Below are positions 25,919-37,996 of a stretch of DNA of 64,000 nt, piece by piece. Both the position numbers and the translations under genes were made by a program. The notes below the pieces were generated by a model that saw only the letters and a list, made by a program, of their open reading frames with translations, was not told the DNA's origin and did no database searches. How positions within the stretch are numbered: the stretch's first letter is position 1; every line of letters starts with the position of its first letter. The DNA comes from Gnetum montanum (lineage: Eukaryota; Streptophyta; Gnetopsida; Gnetales; Gnetaceae), in the NCBI GenBank assembly GCA_015680685.1, contig MNCI01034627.1:1233332-1297331 (forward strand), given 5' to 3'.

Positions 25919-28233
25919 TAACAATCAAAAACATTAGTCGCTGGAACACCAAGGTTACCAAGCATATAGCCTAACCCCAGATTTGCACGAGGGCTGTGCT
26001 GGAGAAAATAGAAATGGGGTGTCCTAAACGATTTGGTCGATCAGATAGGGACTTGGTTGGTGTACAATAACCTTTCATTAATATTTATTTTAAGACATTA
26101 TACGTGGAGATTGAAGTGCAAAAGTGACACACAGAATAGTAAAAGCATGGTAAAAATGTGTAACTTAAGTAATGAATGTAAGCTGATAGACAATGATGCA
26201 AAATATAGCAAAATGAAATGAAATGAGCTTGAGTAAGAGAATGCACCATCCAAAAATTAGGGGATTTGATCTTTGTTTGGCTAAAGAAGGTGTACAACTC
26301 GTGTGCAACGTTGGATAGGCATAGCTCATAATGAAACGATATGGTCACAGCTCCTTGATTGCTACCAATGGCCTACTAACAGGAAGTGGTGAGCCAGTGC
26401 TCGCTAGGCTAGGAGAGATCTAGGAGGTGCTATTGCTGGGGTTTTCTATTCATTAGCCTTTTTCTTTCCAATCTCTTTACCAAATCCAATCTTCAAATAG
26501 ACAAATGCCAAAAAATTCCAATTTTTGAAGCCAACAGACAGAAAGATGATTTCAAAAGCCAGTAATGCCCAAACGTCAAACCTTTGAACGTTGTTTGCTA
26601 GGGTATTTATAGAGCTAGAAGTGGGAAAAATACATGGTTTGGAGGCCACATGTCCTAGGTCCCACATGGTGTAAATGTGGATATGTCATACTACTATGTA
26701 ATGCTACGTTGTAATGTAACGAGGCTGGATGTGAAACCTGCTAAGCTATGACCATACAATTCAAGCTGCATGTGCTATAATCCAAGGGGCTACCATATTT
26801 TTTCAAAGAATTCCAACAATGAATGCAAAGTGGAGCCTATGCTCTATGACTACATCTTCCCTCCTCTTGCGAGTAGGGTCAAGCATAGGGACAACTTTGG
26901 GAAACAACAGGGGGTGCAAAACAAAGAAAACTTGCTGATCTTGTTTGTTAAGAAGATGCTGAAGTAGAAATAACCACTGTCAATGAGTTCTAGAGTTGCT
27001 AAAGACATCTTGGGGCTTCCACGCAAGTGTTATGCTACCTACGCTACCCAGCATATCGGTGTAGTGTAAACACCCACACACTACATTGCGCTATGCTACA
27101 TAGCGTAGTCACCAGTCTTGAGATAAATCTTGCCTAAAAATCAAAGATACCCATTTGAGGCTTGGCTAAGCAAGCAAATTCTGCAATTGACAACCCTACC
27201 TTTCATCTTGAAAGGTCTTGTAACCTATGGAATTCATCCTTGGGATACTTTTGGGCTTTGTGTTCTTACTACGTTGTGCTACGCTGAAGCGTAGCATAGG
27301 GTAGTAGCTAGTGTGACATGAGTCCTTGCTTGATTTGCAATGCCTTATCAATAAAATTTACTTGGAACTTGGGGGAAAAGTGGGATAGCTAGTATTGGAG
27401 GTTGGAGTGTGGCCAAGTACAATTCCTTTGCTCATGTGCTCTGACCCTACTACACTGTGCTACACTGCATAGTGTAGCACACTATAGCACCCCATTTAAC
27501 TTGAATTTTGATTCACTTTGTAAACATTTTGTCATGGGATGTTAATCATGTCTTGGTGCAGTAGTAGAGTAAGCATGTTTGATGGTTGAAGCATGGGCAA
27601 TTATGTTTACTTTGTCAAAATAGTCTAGGCGAAAGCAATGCCACATGAGCACCATGCTACGCTGTGTAGCGTAGCACAGCATAGCACTCAAATGAAGATG
27701 ATTTTTGAAAAAAAATTTTACATTCTCCTATGTCATATTGATCATGCTTCAAGGATGAAGTGGAGTAGATGTCCTAAAGGGCTAAATCATTGTCAATTAC
27801 ATCTTTGACTCCTAATCAATCTTCACAAGGCCTGCTACGCTATGCAGCGTAGTAGGTGTCATAACTAGAAAACTTACTAAACTGTTTAGTCCATCCTAGC
27901 ATGGTCGCTGGGTAAATCATCAACTAGGTTATGTGTCAAGTTGGGCAAGCTAGAGGGTGTAGTGAGCCTGTCAACCCAGGAGATAGAAAATTTACCAGAT
28001 TGTATAGTCTATCCCTAGTGCCTCTTTCATGAAAACTGGCCTCATGGCTAGGTGCTACATTGACTATGCTATAGAGGGTGGTAGGCAGGCTTGAAAGTGG
28101 CTTTGTAGGAATTATGACTTCTTAGATGCCATGTTGTTTGCACAGTCCAACATGACACCGCACTTGTAGCGATCCTTGCCCAAATTTTGGGACTATGCTA
28201 AATCATGAGAGTCCTAAAATTGCTGGTGTTTCA
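25919..28233 (-). mobile_element. 3' LTR of element 2
   Basis: On the minus strand the LTR starts TGAAACACC at 28,233, after a polypurine tract, and ends about GATTGTTA at 25,919. U3 carries a spaced series of hairpin-forming palindromes (27,040-27,860), for example GCTACGCTGTGTAGCGTAGC at 27,656. A TATA box is at 26,604-26,611, and the shared TAGGGACT block is near 26,045. Its end abuts cargo copy B in the same orientation. Confidence 0.8.
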
Positions 28234-28250
28234 ATGGCCCCTCTTTGTTG
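28234..28250 (-). promoter_or_regulatory. Polypurine tract, element 2
   Basis: ATGGCCCCTCTTTGTTG is the reverse complement of the family tract, next to the LTR start. Confidence 0.75.
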
Positions 28251-29744
28251 ACGTCTGGAGGATCTACCCGAGAGACGTCGATAAAGAATACAAAATACCA
28301 TGAAGAATAAGACACCAACATCACTCTTTAGTTCCTACTTGGATGATGCTTCGCTATGTTTGAGAGTACTTGGGGTGATGTAGGATAGGGGCAAGGGATG
28401 GATTTGAGGAAATAGGATCAGGGAAGAAATGAAGGTAGAATGAGATGTCATGAAATCTGTTGCCACAGTGTGACCCCTCATCAAAATTATTATGTGGGAA
28501 TCAACATGCATGGGTGTCTTTGCCTTTAGCTCTTGACCTCTCACTGGAGTGCTTAGAGATGGTTGATTTATAGCCAGAATGATTGCAAAGGAGATTTTGT
28601 GCCATTTATTTTAGGCACTTATCTCTTTTTTCTTCAAGGGAATTCTCTTCATGTTTTTTCTCTTTTTTTCTTTTGTGCTCTCTCTTTTTTCTCTTTTTTG
28701 CTACACATCCACATTCACTTGGAGACAACCTTGTTGCCATAGTAGGATAGGTGTTTCCTCCCTAAGATGAGTTGTGTTACATCCATGTGGGGCTTTCATG
28801 TGCCTAGAGAGGCCCCCCCATGGGACAAGTTGTGTTACGTCTATCATGGGCTTGGTGGTTGGGCATGTGAAAGGGCTTTATGTGCATCAAGGAAGCTTGC
28901 AAAGAAGGTATTGAAAGTTGTAAGTATAGGAAGTGGTGATTAAGTTGGCTAAAGGGAGAGTAGGATATGCACTCTGAAGTAGTTAAGCTAATCGAAGTGA
29001 CCACTTTGAAATAATGTAGTTCCTTGCTCTCATGGTCAAATGCATATTTGAATGACACCATCTTGGCCTTTATGCTGCAAACACAACAAAGAGAAAACTA
29101 GAGAAAACAACCATCAAGTAAAGTGAGGGCAAAGTCTTTGCTTACTCAAGACATTGCGAGGGTGGTAAGTGTTGTGTCTAATGTGTGCAATGTCCAAACT
29201 AGAAAGGCCAACATCGATTCTAGTAGTAGTAGGTTAGAAAGTTTCAATGGCCACATCGGAAAAGGACACTGAAGAGGCTAGGAGTGATAATGATGTAGGT
29301 GCTCAGGATTCCCTGCTAAAGGTAAGCATCATGCAATCTAGCTACAAGGTGAGAAGACTAATAACTAAATGCCTTTTTGAACTCAAATGATGGTGAGGGC
29401 TAGAGGATGGCAACCTTGTGGCTAGGCCACAATAGTGGTAGGACTCCAGCAGAAGGTGCTGACGACAAGAGCTACTACCAAGATAGTTGGCTATGGTAGC
29501 GGTAGCTCTAGAAGGTTAGCAAGATGTCAAATGACATCTTTGGAAGATTAGAAAGATGCCAGGGGAGATGACACTGCATGTGTTCTAGAGGGTTTTTTCT
29601 TGGCAATGTGAACTTTATTCTAGAAATATAGTGTCTCACACCATTTGCCTAGCAAACTTGAAGATGTGCACACTTACTTGTTCACAAGGGTCACATGTTT
29701 GAGCTAGGAGGCATTGTAGTGAAAACCTAGTTTAAGATCTTGGT
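28251..29744 (-). other. 3' internal tail of element 2
   Basis: This noncoding sequence is homologous to 6,963-8,415. It includes the reverse-complement pair of TAACACAACTC motifs near 28,775 and 28,830. Open frames here are not conserved between copies and are not called as genes. Confidence 0.55.
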
Positions 29745-30065
29745 AGACTATCAGATGTGCTAGTTTAAGGTCCTAGTAGAATGATGTGCTAGTTTAAGGT
29801 CCTAGCAAACTGCTATGCTAGTTTAACGTCGTAGCAAATGGTGGATGGACAATTTAAGGTCATAGCAGACTGTGCTGTGGGTGCTAGTTTTATGTCATGG
29901 CCCAAAGACATGTTGTGCTAGTTTAATGTCATAGCAGACATGTTGTGCTAGTTTATAGTTATAGCAGACTAGCTATGCCAGTTTATACTCATAGCGGACT
30001 ATCTATGCTAGTTTTACATCGTAGCAGACATGTTATGCCATTTTTACATCGTAACGGATGTTGGT
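29745..30065 (-). repeat. Spacer motif array after integrase, element 2
   Basis: About ten units appear on the plus strand as TGCTAGTTTAAGGTCCTAGC and variants, spaced 30-40 bp. The array starts just beyond the pol stop, as in elements 1 and 3. Confidence 0.85.
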
Positions 30066-30101
30066 GCTTACCTTGCTATGAATTTGATGTAATCCTTCAT
30101 G

Positions 30102-33100
30102 TTAAACATAATATGGCTTCAGGTACAAGTGGTTAACAAGATTTTCAAACTCATTTCCATTTGCATCAGCTAGTTTGAACGCCCATTTTCATAGGCTTTT
30201 GTGACTACAAAGGGACCTTCCCAGTTAGTTGAGAATTTTCTCACTGGTTCACGAATGGCCTTGAGAACTAGGTCACCCTTTTTAATCAGTCATTGGTGTA
30301 GGCTGTAGTGATGCTTCCTCCATTACTTGTCTTGGTACCATTCGATGCAACCAAGTGTTTGGGCATGCTCCTCCTCTACAGAGTCAAGATCAATGATCCT
30401 TGACTCGTTGTTTTGAGCTTCATCCATGACATTTGAGAGCATCATTTGATGTGATGGAACTTTCAATTCAAGAGGTAACACCACTTCATATCCATATATA
30501 ATACTATATGGAGTCTTACCTATCATGGTTCTGCATGTCGTGCAGTAAGCCCAAAGCATGTAGACGATTTACTCGTGCCATCCCCTTTTGCCACTACTAA
30601 GCATCTTTTTCAAAAGGTTGATGATGACCTTGTTGGTTACCTCTACCTAACCATTTTCCTAGGGGTAGTATGATGATGAGAAAGAGTGTTTGATACCAAG
30701 ACTCTCACAAAAGGCTTTGGTTTCTATGCTACTGAATTGTGGCCCATTGTCAGTGACAATAGTCATGGGAAGGCCAAATCGTGTCACTATGTTTTCCAGA
30801 ATGAAGTCGCAAACCTATTGAGACGTGGTCTTTCTAAGGGGAATAGCTCACTTTGTAAAGTATTTGGTTGCTGTAATAATGAAACTATGTCCTATAGAAG
30901 ACTTAGGTGTAATGGGTCCTATCATATCTAGTCCCCAACATTGGAAAGGCCATGTGATCTGCATGGTATGTAATTTAGTAGGCGACACTTGTATAAAGTT
31001 TCCATGGCATTGACATACATTGCATGTCCTCACCTTGGCAACATAATCACATTGCATGCAAGGCCAATAGTAACCTAAGTATCTAATTTCTGTTGCCATA
31101 GCCCTGGGGGCTCTGTGTCCCCCACATAGTCCCTCATGGACTTCATCAACAATGTTATGTGCTTCGTCATTGCTAACGAAAGCTAACAATCTTCCATCAT
31201 AAGAGCATTTACATAAAGTGTTGTATCCTACGAGGATATATTGCTGAGCTTGTTTTAGTATTGCATCCTTTTGAGCATATGTCAAGCCATGTGGGGGTTC
31301 GCCATGTTGGAGGTATGCTTTAATGTTGTAATACCATTCTTAAGCATGCATTGTACTTACAGATGTGATGTGTGCCACTTGAGTGATAGGATTGGTGCAT
31401 TTTATTATCAAAGAAGGCAAGGTAGCAAACATGTGTGATGGCACATTTAAGGTTAACGTGGCAAGCACATCAGCTACAGTGTTTTCATTACGAGGCATGT
31501 GTTGGATGTCTAAAGTTGCAAACTTCTTTAGTAGATTTTTGGCTAAATTACAATAATGTTGCAAATGTGGTGCCTTGCAAGCATAAACTTCAGTGATCTA
31601 GTTGATAACTAGTTGTGAGTCACCTCAAATTACTAATTGTTGGATCCTCAACTCTTGAGCTGCTAGAAGGCCCCTAAGGAGTCCTTCGTACTTAGCTACA
31701 TTGTTTGTGCAAAGGAATGTAAAATGATATGCAAAGGGTCAAATTTCCCTAGAGGGAAATGTAAGGATAGTGGTGGCACTACAACCTCATGTAGTTGAAG
31801 CATCATTGAAATGTAGATTTGCCTCAAAATCTAATTGTACAGGACTTATGCTATTGACATGCTCATCTGGGAACTCAGGTTCTATTATTGCTTGGTCATC
31901 AATGGGTGAAGTCTCAAGCTGTGTGGCTATTATTGCTTGGTCATCAATGGGTGAAGTCATCAAGACAGTTATGGCTTTCCATTGGGCTATTATACTGCTC
32001 TTGTATAAGTTGGTTGTAATAGCCTAAAGTATGTTGCTTTTGCATATAATGTTGACTTTACTATGAAACAGGTAATGTCTCCACTTTTTAAGTGCGAACA
32101 CTAGGATAAGACAATTTTTCTCTATCTTGTTATACTTTGCTTTGTGAGCTATCAATGCATGACTTAAGTAGTAGACTGGGATTTCTGACCCATCATCTTT
32201 CTTTTGAGATAGATAGATGTAGAAAGGCCTATCCCTCTATGGAGGGTAAATAGTTGGAAGGTGCAAAAGCTCTTCCTTTAGGTTATCAAAGGCTTTTTGA
32301 CATTGATCTGTCCACTCAAAGTTGACTCCCTTCTTAAGTAGGTGTTGCATTAGGTGTAGTTGGTCTATCAACCTTGTGATAAACTTCTTATCAACGACAC
32401 TTTTCCTTGAAACCCATGCAACTCTTTAATATTTGTAAGTAGTTCTAAGTTGACAATGGACCTAACTTTATTGGGGTCTACTTGTATCCCCATTTCCAAC
32501 ACTACAAAGCCTAGCATGTGCTTGGTTTTAACTTTAAAAATACATTTTCTGGGGTTGAGTTGCATGTCATGCCTACAACAATGTTGAAGGACTACATTTA
32601 GATCATTAAGATGATCAGTAGCTTCCTTAGACTTAATCGCTATGTTTTCAATGTAATCATTTAATCTATCTAAGAGGTAATCACTAAAGATGTAGGTCAT
32701 TGCTCATTGATATGTTGCTCCAGCGTTTTTCAGCCCATAGGACATCATTGTGTAACAAAAAGTTCCTAAAGGGGTCATAAAGGTAGTTGTCAACTGATGC
32801 TTTGGATTTATACAAATCTCGTTATAGCTTGAGAACCCATCCATGAAGGAAAGTAAGGCATGACCATCTGTAGTATTGATAAGTTGATCAATACTAGGCA
32901 ATGAGAAGTCATCCTTAATTGTCACCATGTTCAAATCCCAGAAGTCTATACAAATTCATATACTCCTAGTCTTCTTGGGTACGACTACAATGTTTGAGGT
33001 CCAATCTGAGTAATTGACTACCCAAATGAAACCAGCTTGATAGAGTTTGGTAATTTAATCACGTACAACCAAGGAAATCTCTAGTTTGACTTTGTGAGAT

Positions 33101-33552
33101 TTTTGTTTAACTACCTTGACATGTGGATCTAGGATAATATAGTGTTGTATGAGTCATGGGTCTTGGCCTACCATGTCTTTGTATGATCATGAAAACACTT
33201 TAACATTGTCATTAAGGACTTTCAAAATGTTTTTTTGCACCTATGGCTCTAGTAGGGAACTAACTTTTAATGTTTTTGCCTCAGCTCTAGACGTAGTTAT
33301 AGGGACTTCAATGAGGAGGTCCTTGGTTACATCGCTAGCCTCTAGGTCTAAGGCCTGGACCAAATGTTCGGGGTAGTCCAGAGATGTTTCCAAGGTCACT
33401 ATGTTGGTATCATGAATGGATGGTTCCAAATCTACTGATTCTAAGCTTAAGTATCTTGTAAGCTTGCCATGAGGTCTTGTTAGGACAAGGGGCAAGTGGA
33501 GATCACTTTGCATATCCATTTTTGAAGTGCTCCTACGAAACAAGAAAATCAA
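30102..33552 (-). pseudogene. pol: Ty3/gypsy (Tat-type) pol polyprotein remnant, element 2
   Basis: Read on the minus strand, the N-terminal part (33,552 on) starts just after an acceptor-like TTGTTTCGTAG. RT covers about 33,100-32,360 with LPSIDQLI and CYTMM, but the YxDD box reads YIEN at 32,644-32,655. RNase H and a second RNase H follow (TNNVAKYEGLLRGLL, GDSQLV). The integrase has a zinc-binding region (HNIVDEVHEGLCGGH onward, CNVCQCH), GLDMIG, TDNGPQF and ENG*VEV with a stop. The C-terminus reaches a stop after LKPYYV. Several stops and frame shifts are present. The pol order is the usual gypsy order, read from high to low coordinates. Confidence 0.9.
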
Positions 33553-33619
33553 ACAAATGCCAAGTGGTACCTATTTAATAGAGTAACATGCAATGAAATG
33601 TATGTAAGGTAATCATGCG

Positions 33620-34125
33620 ATGCAACATAATTACCAGTTTAAGGTCTTAGTAGACTGCAACCATACAAATTTATTTTTTAATATTACTAGTTTAAGGTCT
33701 TAGCAGACCGTAACCTTGCGAAATTAGGTGTCAAGGAGGTCCAAGAGTTATCAAATTAAGGTCATAACAGACTGTAACCATGCAAACTTTCATGCTAAAT
33801 ATTGCCAGTTTAAGGTCATGGTGGACTGTCAACAAGTTTAAAATATAAAGGAGATGTTAATATTGCTAGTTTAAGATCATAGTGGACCATAACAATGTAA
33901 AACTGTACATCACAATTGCCCATTTAAGGTCTTAGAAGACCGTAACCAGGTTTAAAAAGTAAAGGAAATGCTAACATTGCTAGTTTAAGGTTGTAATGGA
34001 CCATAACAATACAAATTCATACATCAAGGTTGCTAGTTTAATGTCGTAGCGGACCATAACCATGTGATGTTGTAAGTTGGAATTGCTAGTTTAAGGTCTT
34101 ACCGGACTATGACTAAGCCACATTG
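33620..34125 (-). repeat. Spacer motif array before pol, element 2
   Basis: About ten units are visible on the plus strand with the core GTTTAAGGTCTTAGCAGACC, spaced 40-65 bp. The array separates pol from the promoter of cargo copy C. Confidence 0.85.
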
Positions 34126-34326
34126 TAAAAAATGAAGTAAACATTTTAGTGGGTTTAAGTGCTATGCTACAGTAGACCCATGCTACACTTTAGGGGATAG
34201 GGACGTCTCCTGCTACGCTACAATGGATAAGGGCACTTCGTGTCATGCATGGGAAGCCGAACGTCTCGCGTTACATGCAAGACATGGAACACCCTGGAAA
34301 GTGATAGGTATTTTAACCATGTAGGC

Positions 34327-34335
34327 TATAAATAA
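34327..34335 (+). promoter_or_regulatory. TATA box of cargo copy C
   Basis: TATAAATAA lies 127 bp before the exon 1 ATG. Upstream, from 34,150, are words such as CCTGCTACGCTACAATGG that resemble LTR U3. LTR TATA boxes here have the similar context CCTATAAATACC. Confidence 0.5.
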
Positions 34336-34461
34336 GGGATTACTCCATGGTAATCTTGTCACTTTCACTATTAGAGCTAACATCCAGAGCATAGCGTGGT
34401 TAAGCTGAGCAACAACATAGTAGTTAATACATCCGATACACCTAAGTTTATGATTAGGCCA

Positions 34462-37400
34462 ATGGCATGCAAAAGTGAACGTAGGCATCAGGGGCTTGTC
34501 AACCTAGATGAAGGGGAGCACACCTTGTGATGCCTTCCCAAGGTGCTCATTGAGGAGTAGTAGGAGACCCCATCCACCTGGTAAGTTGTTATGCTACCCT
34601 TGTTTATGTTGTGCAATTTGTCAAATTAAATTTTTACTTCTATCACTATATCTTGGTTGCTATTGTTACCATTATTGCTACGCTACAACTATTGTTATTA
34701 CCTTGGCTACCAGTTTGGCCACTATGTAGTGGTTGTTTCCACTCTGGCTGTAGCGACTATGGCAATCGCTACACTACGGCTGGCATGCAGCACTACCCCG
34801 GCCACCATTGTTGGGAATGGCTGATGTGCTATTGTGGGGGTTTGGGCAATTCTGGTGTAATGCAAATTCAGTGTAGCATAGCACCCATGGAGGGGATTTC
34901 TGCCTACAAGGTTTCTTAGGTAGTGTAATGTATGTCTAGCATAGCGTAGAATGTATGAGGGAGAGTTTTCCTTTTCCTTGCATTTCATTTTGTTACATTT
35001 CATGTAGTGGGGCAAGGTTGGGGCAACGGGGATGCTATATGTGTTTTTCTTAAGTTGCATTATTTTTGTTAGTGTGATTGTCATATTTTTGCATTTTCTG
35101 TGGCCAAAATGCTATGCCATTACACTACTATGCTACTACACTGGCAAGCCCGCTACGCTAGTAGACCTACTAAGCTGTTACATTGTTAAAGCCACTATGT
35201 TGCTATGCTGATTACAATGTTGTACATGCTATGTTGTCATGCTTGTGATATTGTTATACCTATTGTACTCATTAAATTGTTATGTTTCATAAGGTGTGGT
35301 TTTCAAGCTACACTGTGCATAATGTAGCCATTACTCTTGTGCAAAGTGTAGTTGCTACGCTACATTGTACAGGGTATGCCTGCTACACTATGTTGTGTAG
35401 GGCATGCTTACTATGCTGTGTTGTGTAGGGCATGCTTACTATACTATACTATGTAGGGCATGCTTGCTATGCTACACTATGTAGGGTGTAGCCATTATGC
35501 TATGCAGGGTGCACTCGCTATATGCTACATGCAATATTTGGTTCTTTTTTACCATGCTAGGGACTTACTATTTCATGCCTAAGGGAAAATATATATACCT
35601 AGTATTACACTATGTTACTTACTAATTGTCACTTGAATATTGTACTAATGCTTTTTTTTGTATTGTGCAGGGTCATGTTGAAACCCGTCCTGATTGTGCT
35701 TGAGTTGGTGGGAGTCCTATGCTTCTTAAGTGCATCCATGGCCAACGTCCTCCATCCCCATGCATGGGTAGGGGATTAGGCAGTTTGGTTTTGGGAAGGT
35801 GCATAGAAATTCCTAGAGTTCCTCCTTTGTCACTTCATTGTGATAGTATGGTCACACTTATTGGCTGAAACAACCATTATACTTGTTGAGACTTTGTTGC
35901 CCAGGGTGAACCAGGTTATTTTAAAGCTCATGGATGATGGGTCGATTGAGGGTGAAGGGGAAGAAGGCTTGAATTAGCATCTAAGAGGCTTGAGACACTT
36001 GTTTTGGATTTAGAACATGCTTAAATTTAAATGCTATCATGAATACAACACATTGTTCATTGCCCGTCACATGGGCACCTATTTCCAGAACCCACTTGGG
36101 ACCATTTATTTCACCGACGAGTGAGTCCTATGAAGATGTTTTAATCATGTTGTATCATTTTCCTTAATTTAGTCAAAATTCTTATCATACTTTGGGTGTT
36201 ACTAGGTTTTTAATTGACAAGAATGGTCTTCATAGTAACGAGGGGACATTCGCGTTGGCCCAAACAACTTTGCAAGAGTTCTCTTCTATCGGGAACATAC
36301 CTGTCGGTGTCATAGAACAACTTGGGACTGATTTCAAAACCTACCCAACCAAGTATGCCAATTTCTATGTAAAATGTGAAGAACGTGGATAGTTGAATGC
36401 AAAATGGACATCCCATTGAGCGCTTACCGTGGAAGACATCCTAGTGGAAATCCCACCGTTTCCTACGCCGTTCAGACCTGATGTGTTAAATTATGCATTT
36501 TTTATGTGTTTAAGTGATTGGTTTTGTTTTTTATTTTTGCTAATTTTGGCATTGATTATTGTAGTAGCAAGTGAATCCCAAGATGTTATAGTAATCACCT
36601 TTGGGTGTGATGAAACTAACCTCTTCTTCAAGTACGAGGAGGTGGACGAGATGCAATGTTGGCTATGCAATGGGGCCCAACCATCCTTATTCATAACGTT
36701 CAGGAGGCTAGGATCATGGATTTATTTATAGTAGTAAATCCAAGTGTCCTAGCTGTAGAAATGCTCTCCCTAGTTGACTCTTTTTCCAAAAATACTGACC
36801 TCTTTCGCACATAGGTTCACAATGTGCAAGTAGTGTTTGAGATTAATGATAATATTTTTGCAAATATTTTTGATGTTCTCTATGATGGTCTACCTATAGG
36901 AGATAAGACCAGAAAGGATGTCAACCATCAGGGGGACATAGATGAATGGTTAGGGATGAGCAAGGATTGAAAGGGGATTTATATGCATAAGGTCAGGCTA
37001 GGGGTACCCAAAAGGTTTACCCTATCTTTCGGGCTTGAGCCTTTCCCAAGCTACTCTCCCAAGTAAAAATCCTTGGAGTAGAGTAGGCTTAGGCTTCATA
37101 AGAAGCTTGATATTCATTTCAATGTGCACTTTGCCTTCTTTATAGCCTACCTATGATAGTTTGTGGAATTCTTGGTAGTCTACGAGAATGGCACCTGGGT
37201 GTAGCAGGATTGCAACCAGATATCCAAGCCATGGATTTGCCAAGTGTTCTATACCACCCAAACCCAAGACCCTCTAGAAGTTATTGGGAAATATCTTTTG
37301 ATAATGACTAAATATTGGGTGGGGCATACCTTTTGTACCCTAGACAGAATTAGAGAGAAACCTCTGACTAACACAGGAAATGTGCAAAGAGGGGCACGTC

Positions 37401-37905
37401 TCATTGCAGAAACGGTGAAAACCAGGTTGCAACACAAAAGGTCTCATCTAGTGGAAGAACCTCCCCATACAAATAAAGAATGAGAGAGAAAACTACAAAT
37501 CAAGGTTCACAAAGTGTAGGCCATAGTTGATAAGTATGTTTTTGATTATCTAGTTACTTAGTCCTCTTTTTTTGGACTAGATTCTCTTGCTTACTTTAAA
37601 CGTGTTTAATAGAAGAAGAAGAGGAAGTTTTGGCCCCTGAAGTAGGGGCCCTCATTGTAGAGGAAGAAGAAGCCTTGGCTATAGAGAAAGAGGTCCCTAC
37701 TATAGAGGAAGAGGCCCCTATTGCTAATGATCCTTTTGTAGAGTGTGCCCTAGCACCTGAGCAGCATATGTCAGTTGAAGATGTTGCTACACTATTAAGT
37801 CAGCTAAAAGGGGAAGGGCTACATTTTGATGCTGGTGAGTTTGATCGCTTACTTAACAATGTGTCGATGGAAATCCCCCTACTATCACCTCTGAGGATTT
37901 TCTGG
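34462..37905 (+). pseudogene. Antisense cargo gene, copy C
   Basis: Predicted exons are 34,462-34,580 (donor CACCTG then GTAAGTTG), 35,671-36,120, 36,206-37,533 and 37,613-37,905; the donor of the last survives (TCTGG then GTAGGAG). Exon 2 has KPVLIVLELVGVL and IVWSHLLAE, matching KPFLLVVELARVL and MVIWSHLSE in D. Exon 3 has EGTFALAQTTLQEF and SKPWICQVF, matching DGLTLAHTTLEAF and SHPWICHLF. Exon 4 is acidic (EEEEALAIEKEVP). Exon and intron sizes match D closely (450 and 442; 85 and 83; 293 and 294 bp). Exons 5-7 are lost where the gene runs into an LTR. Stops are present. It is antisense to pol of element 2. No family is recognised. Confidence 0.8.
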
Positions 37906-37996
37906 GTAGGAGTTTTACACTATTTTTTATGTCATTTTTTTAGTTTTTCTTTCTGTAGTGATTGAAAATGTCGGTGGCTGATTTTGAGGATAGTCA

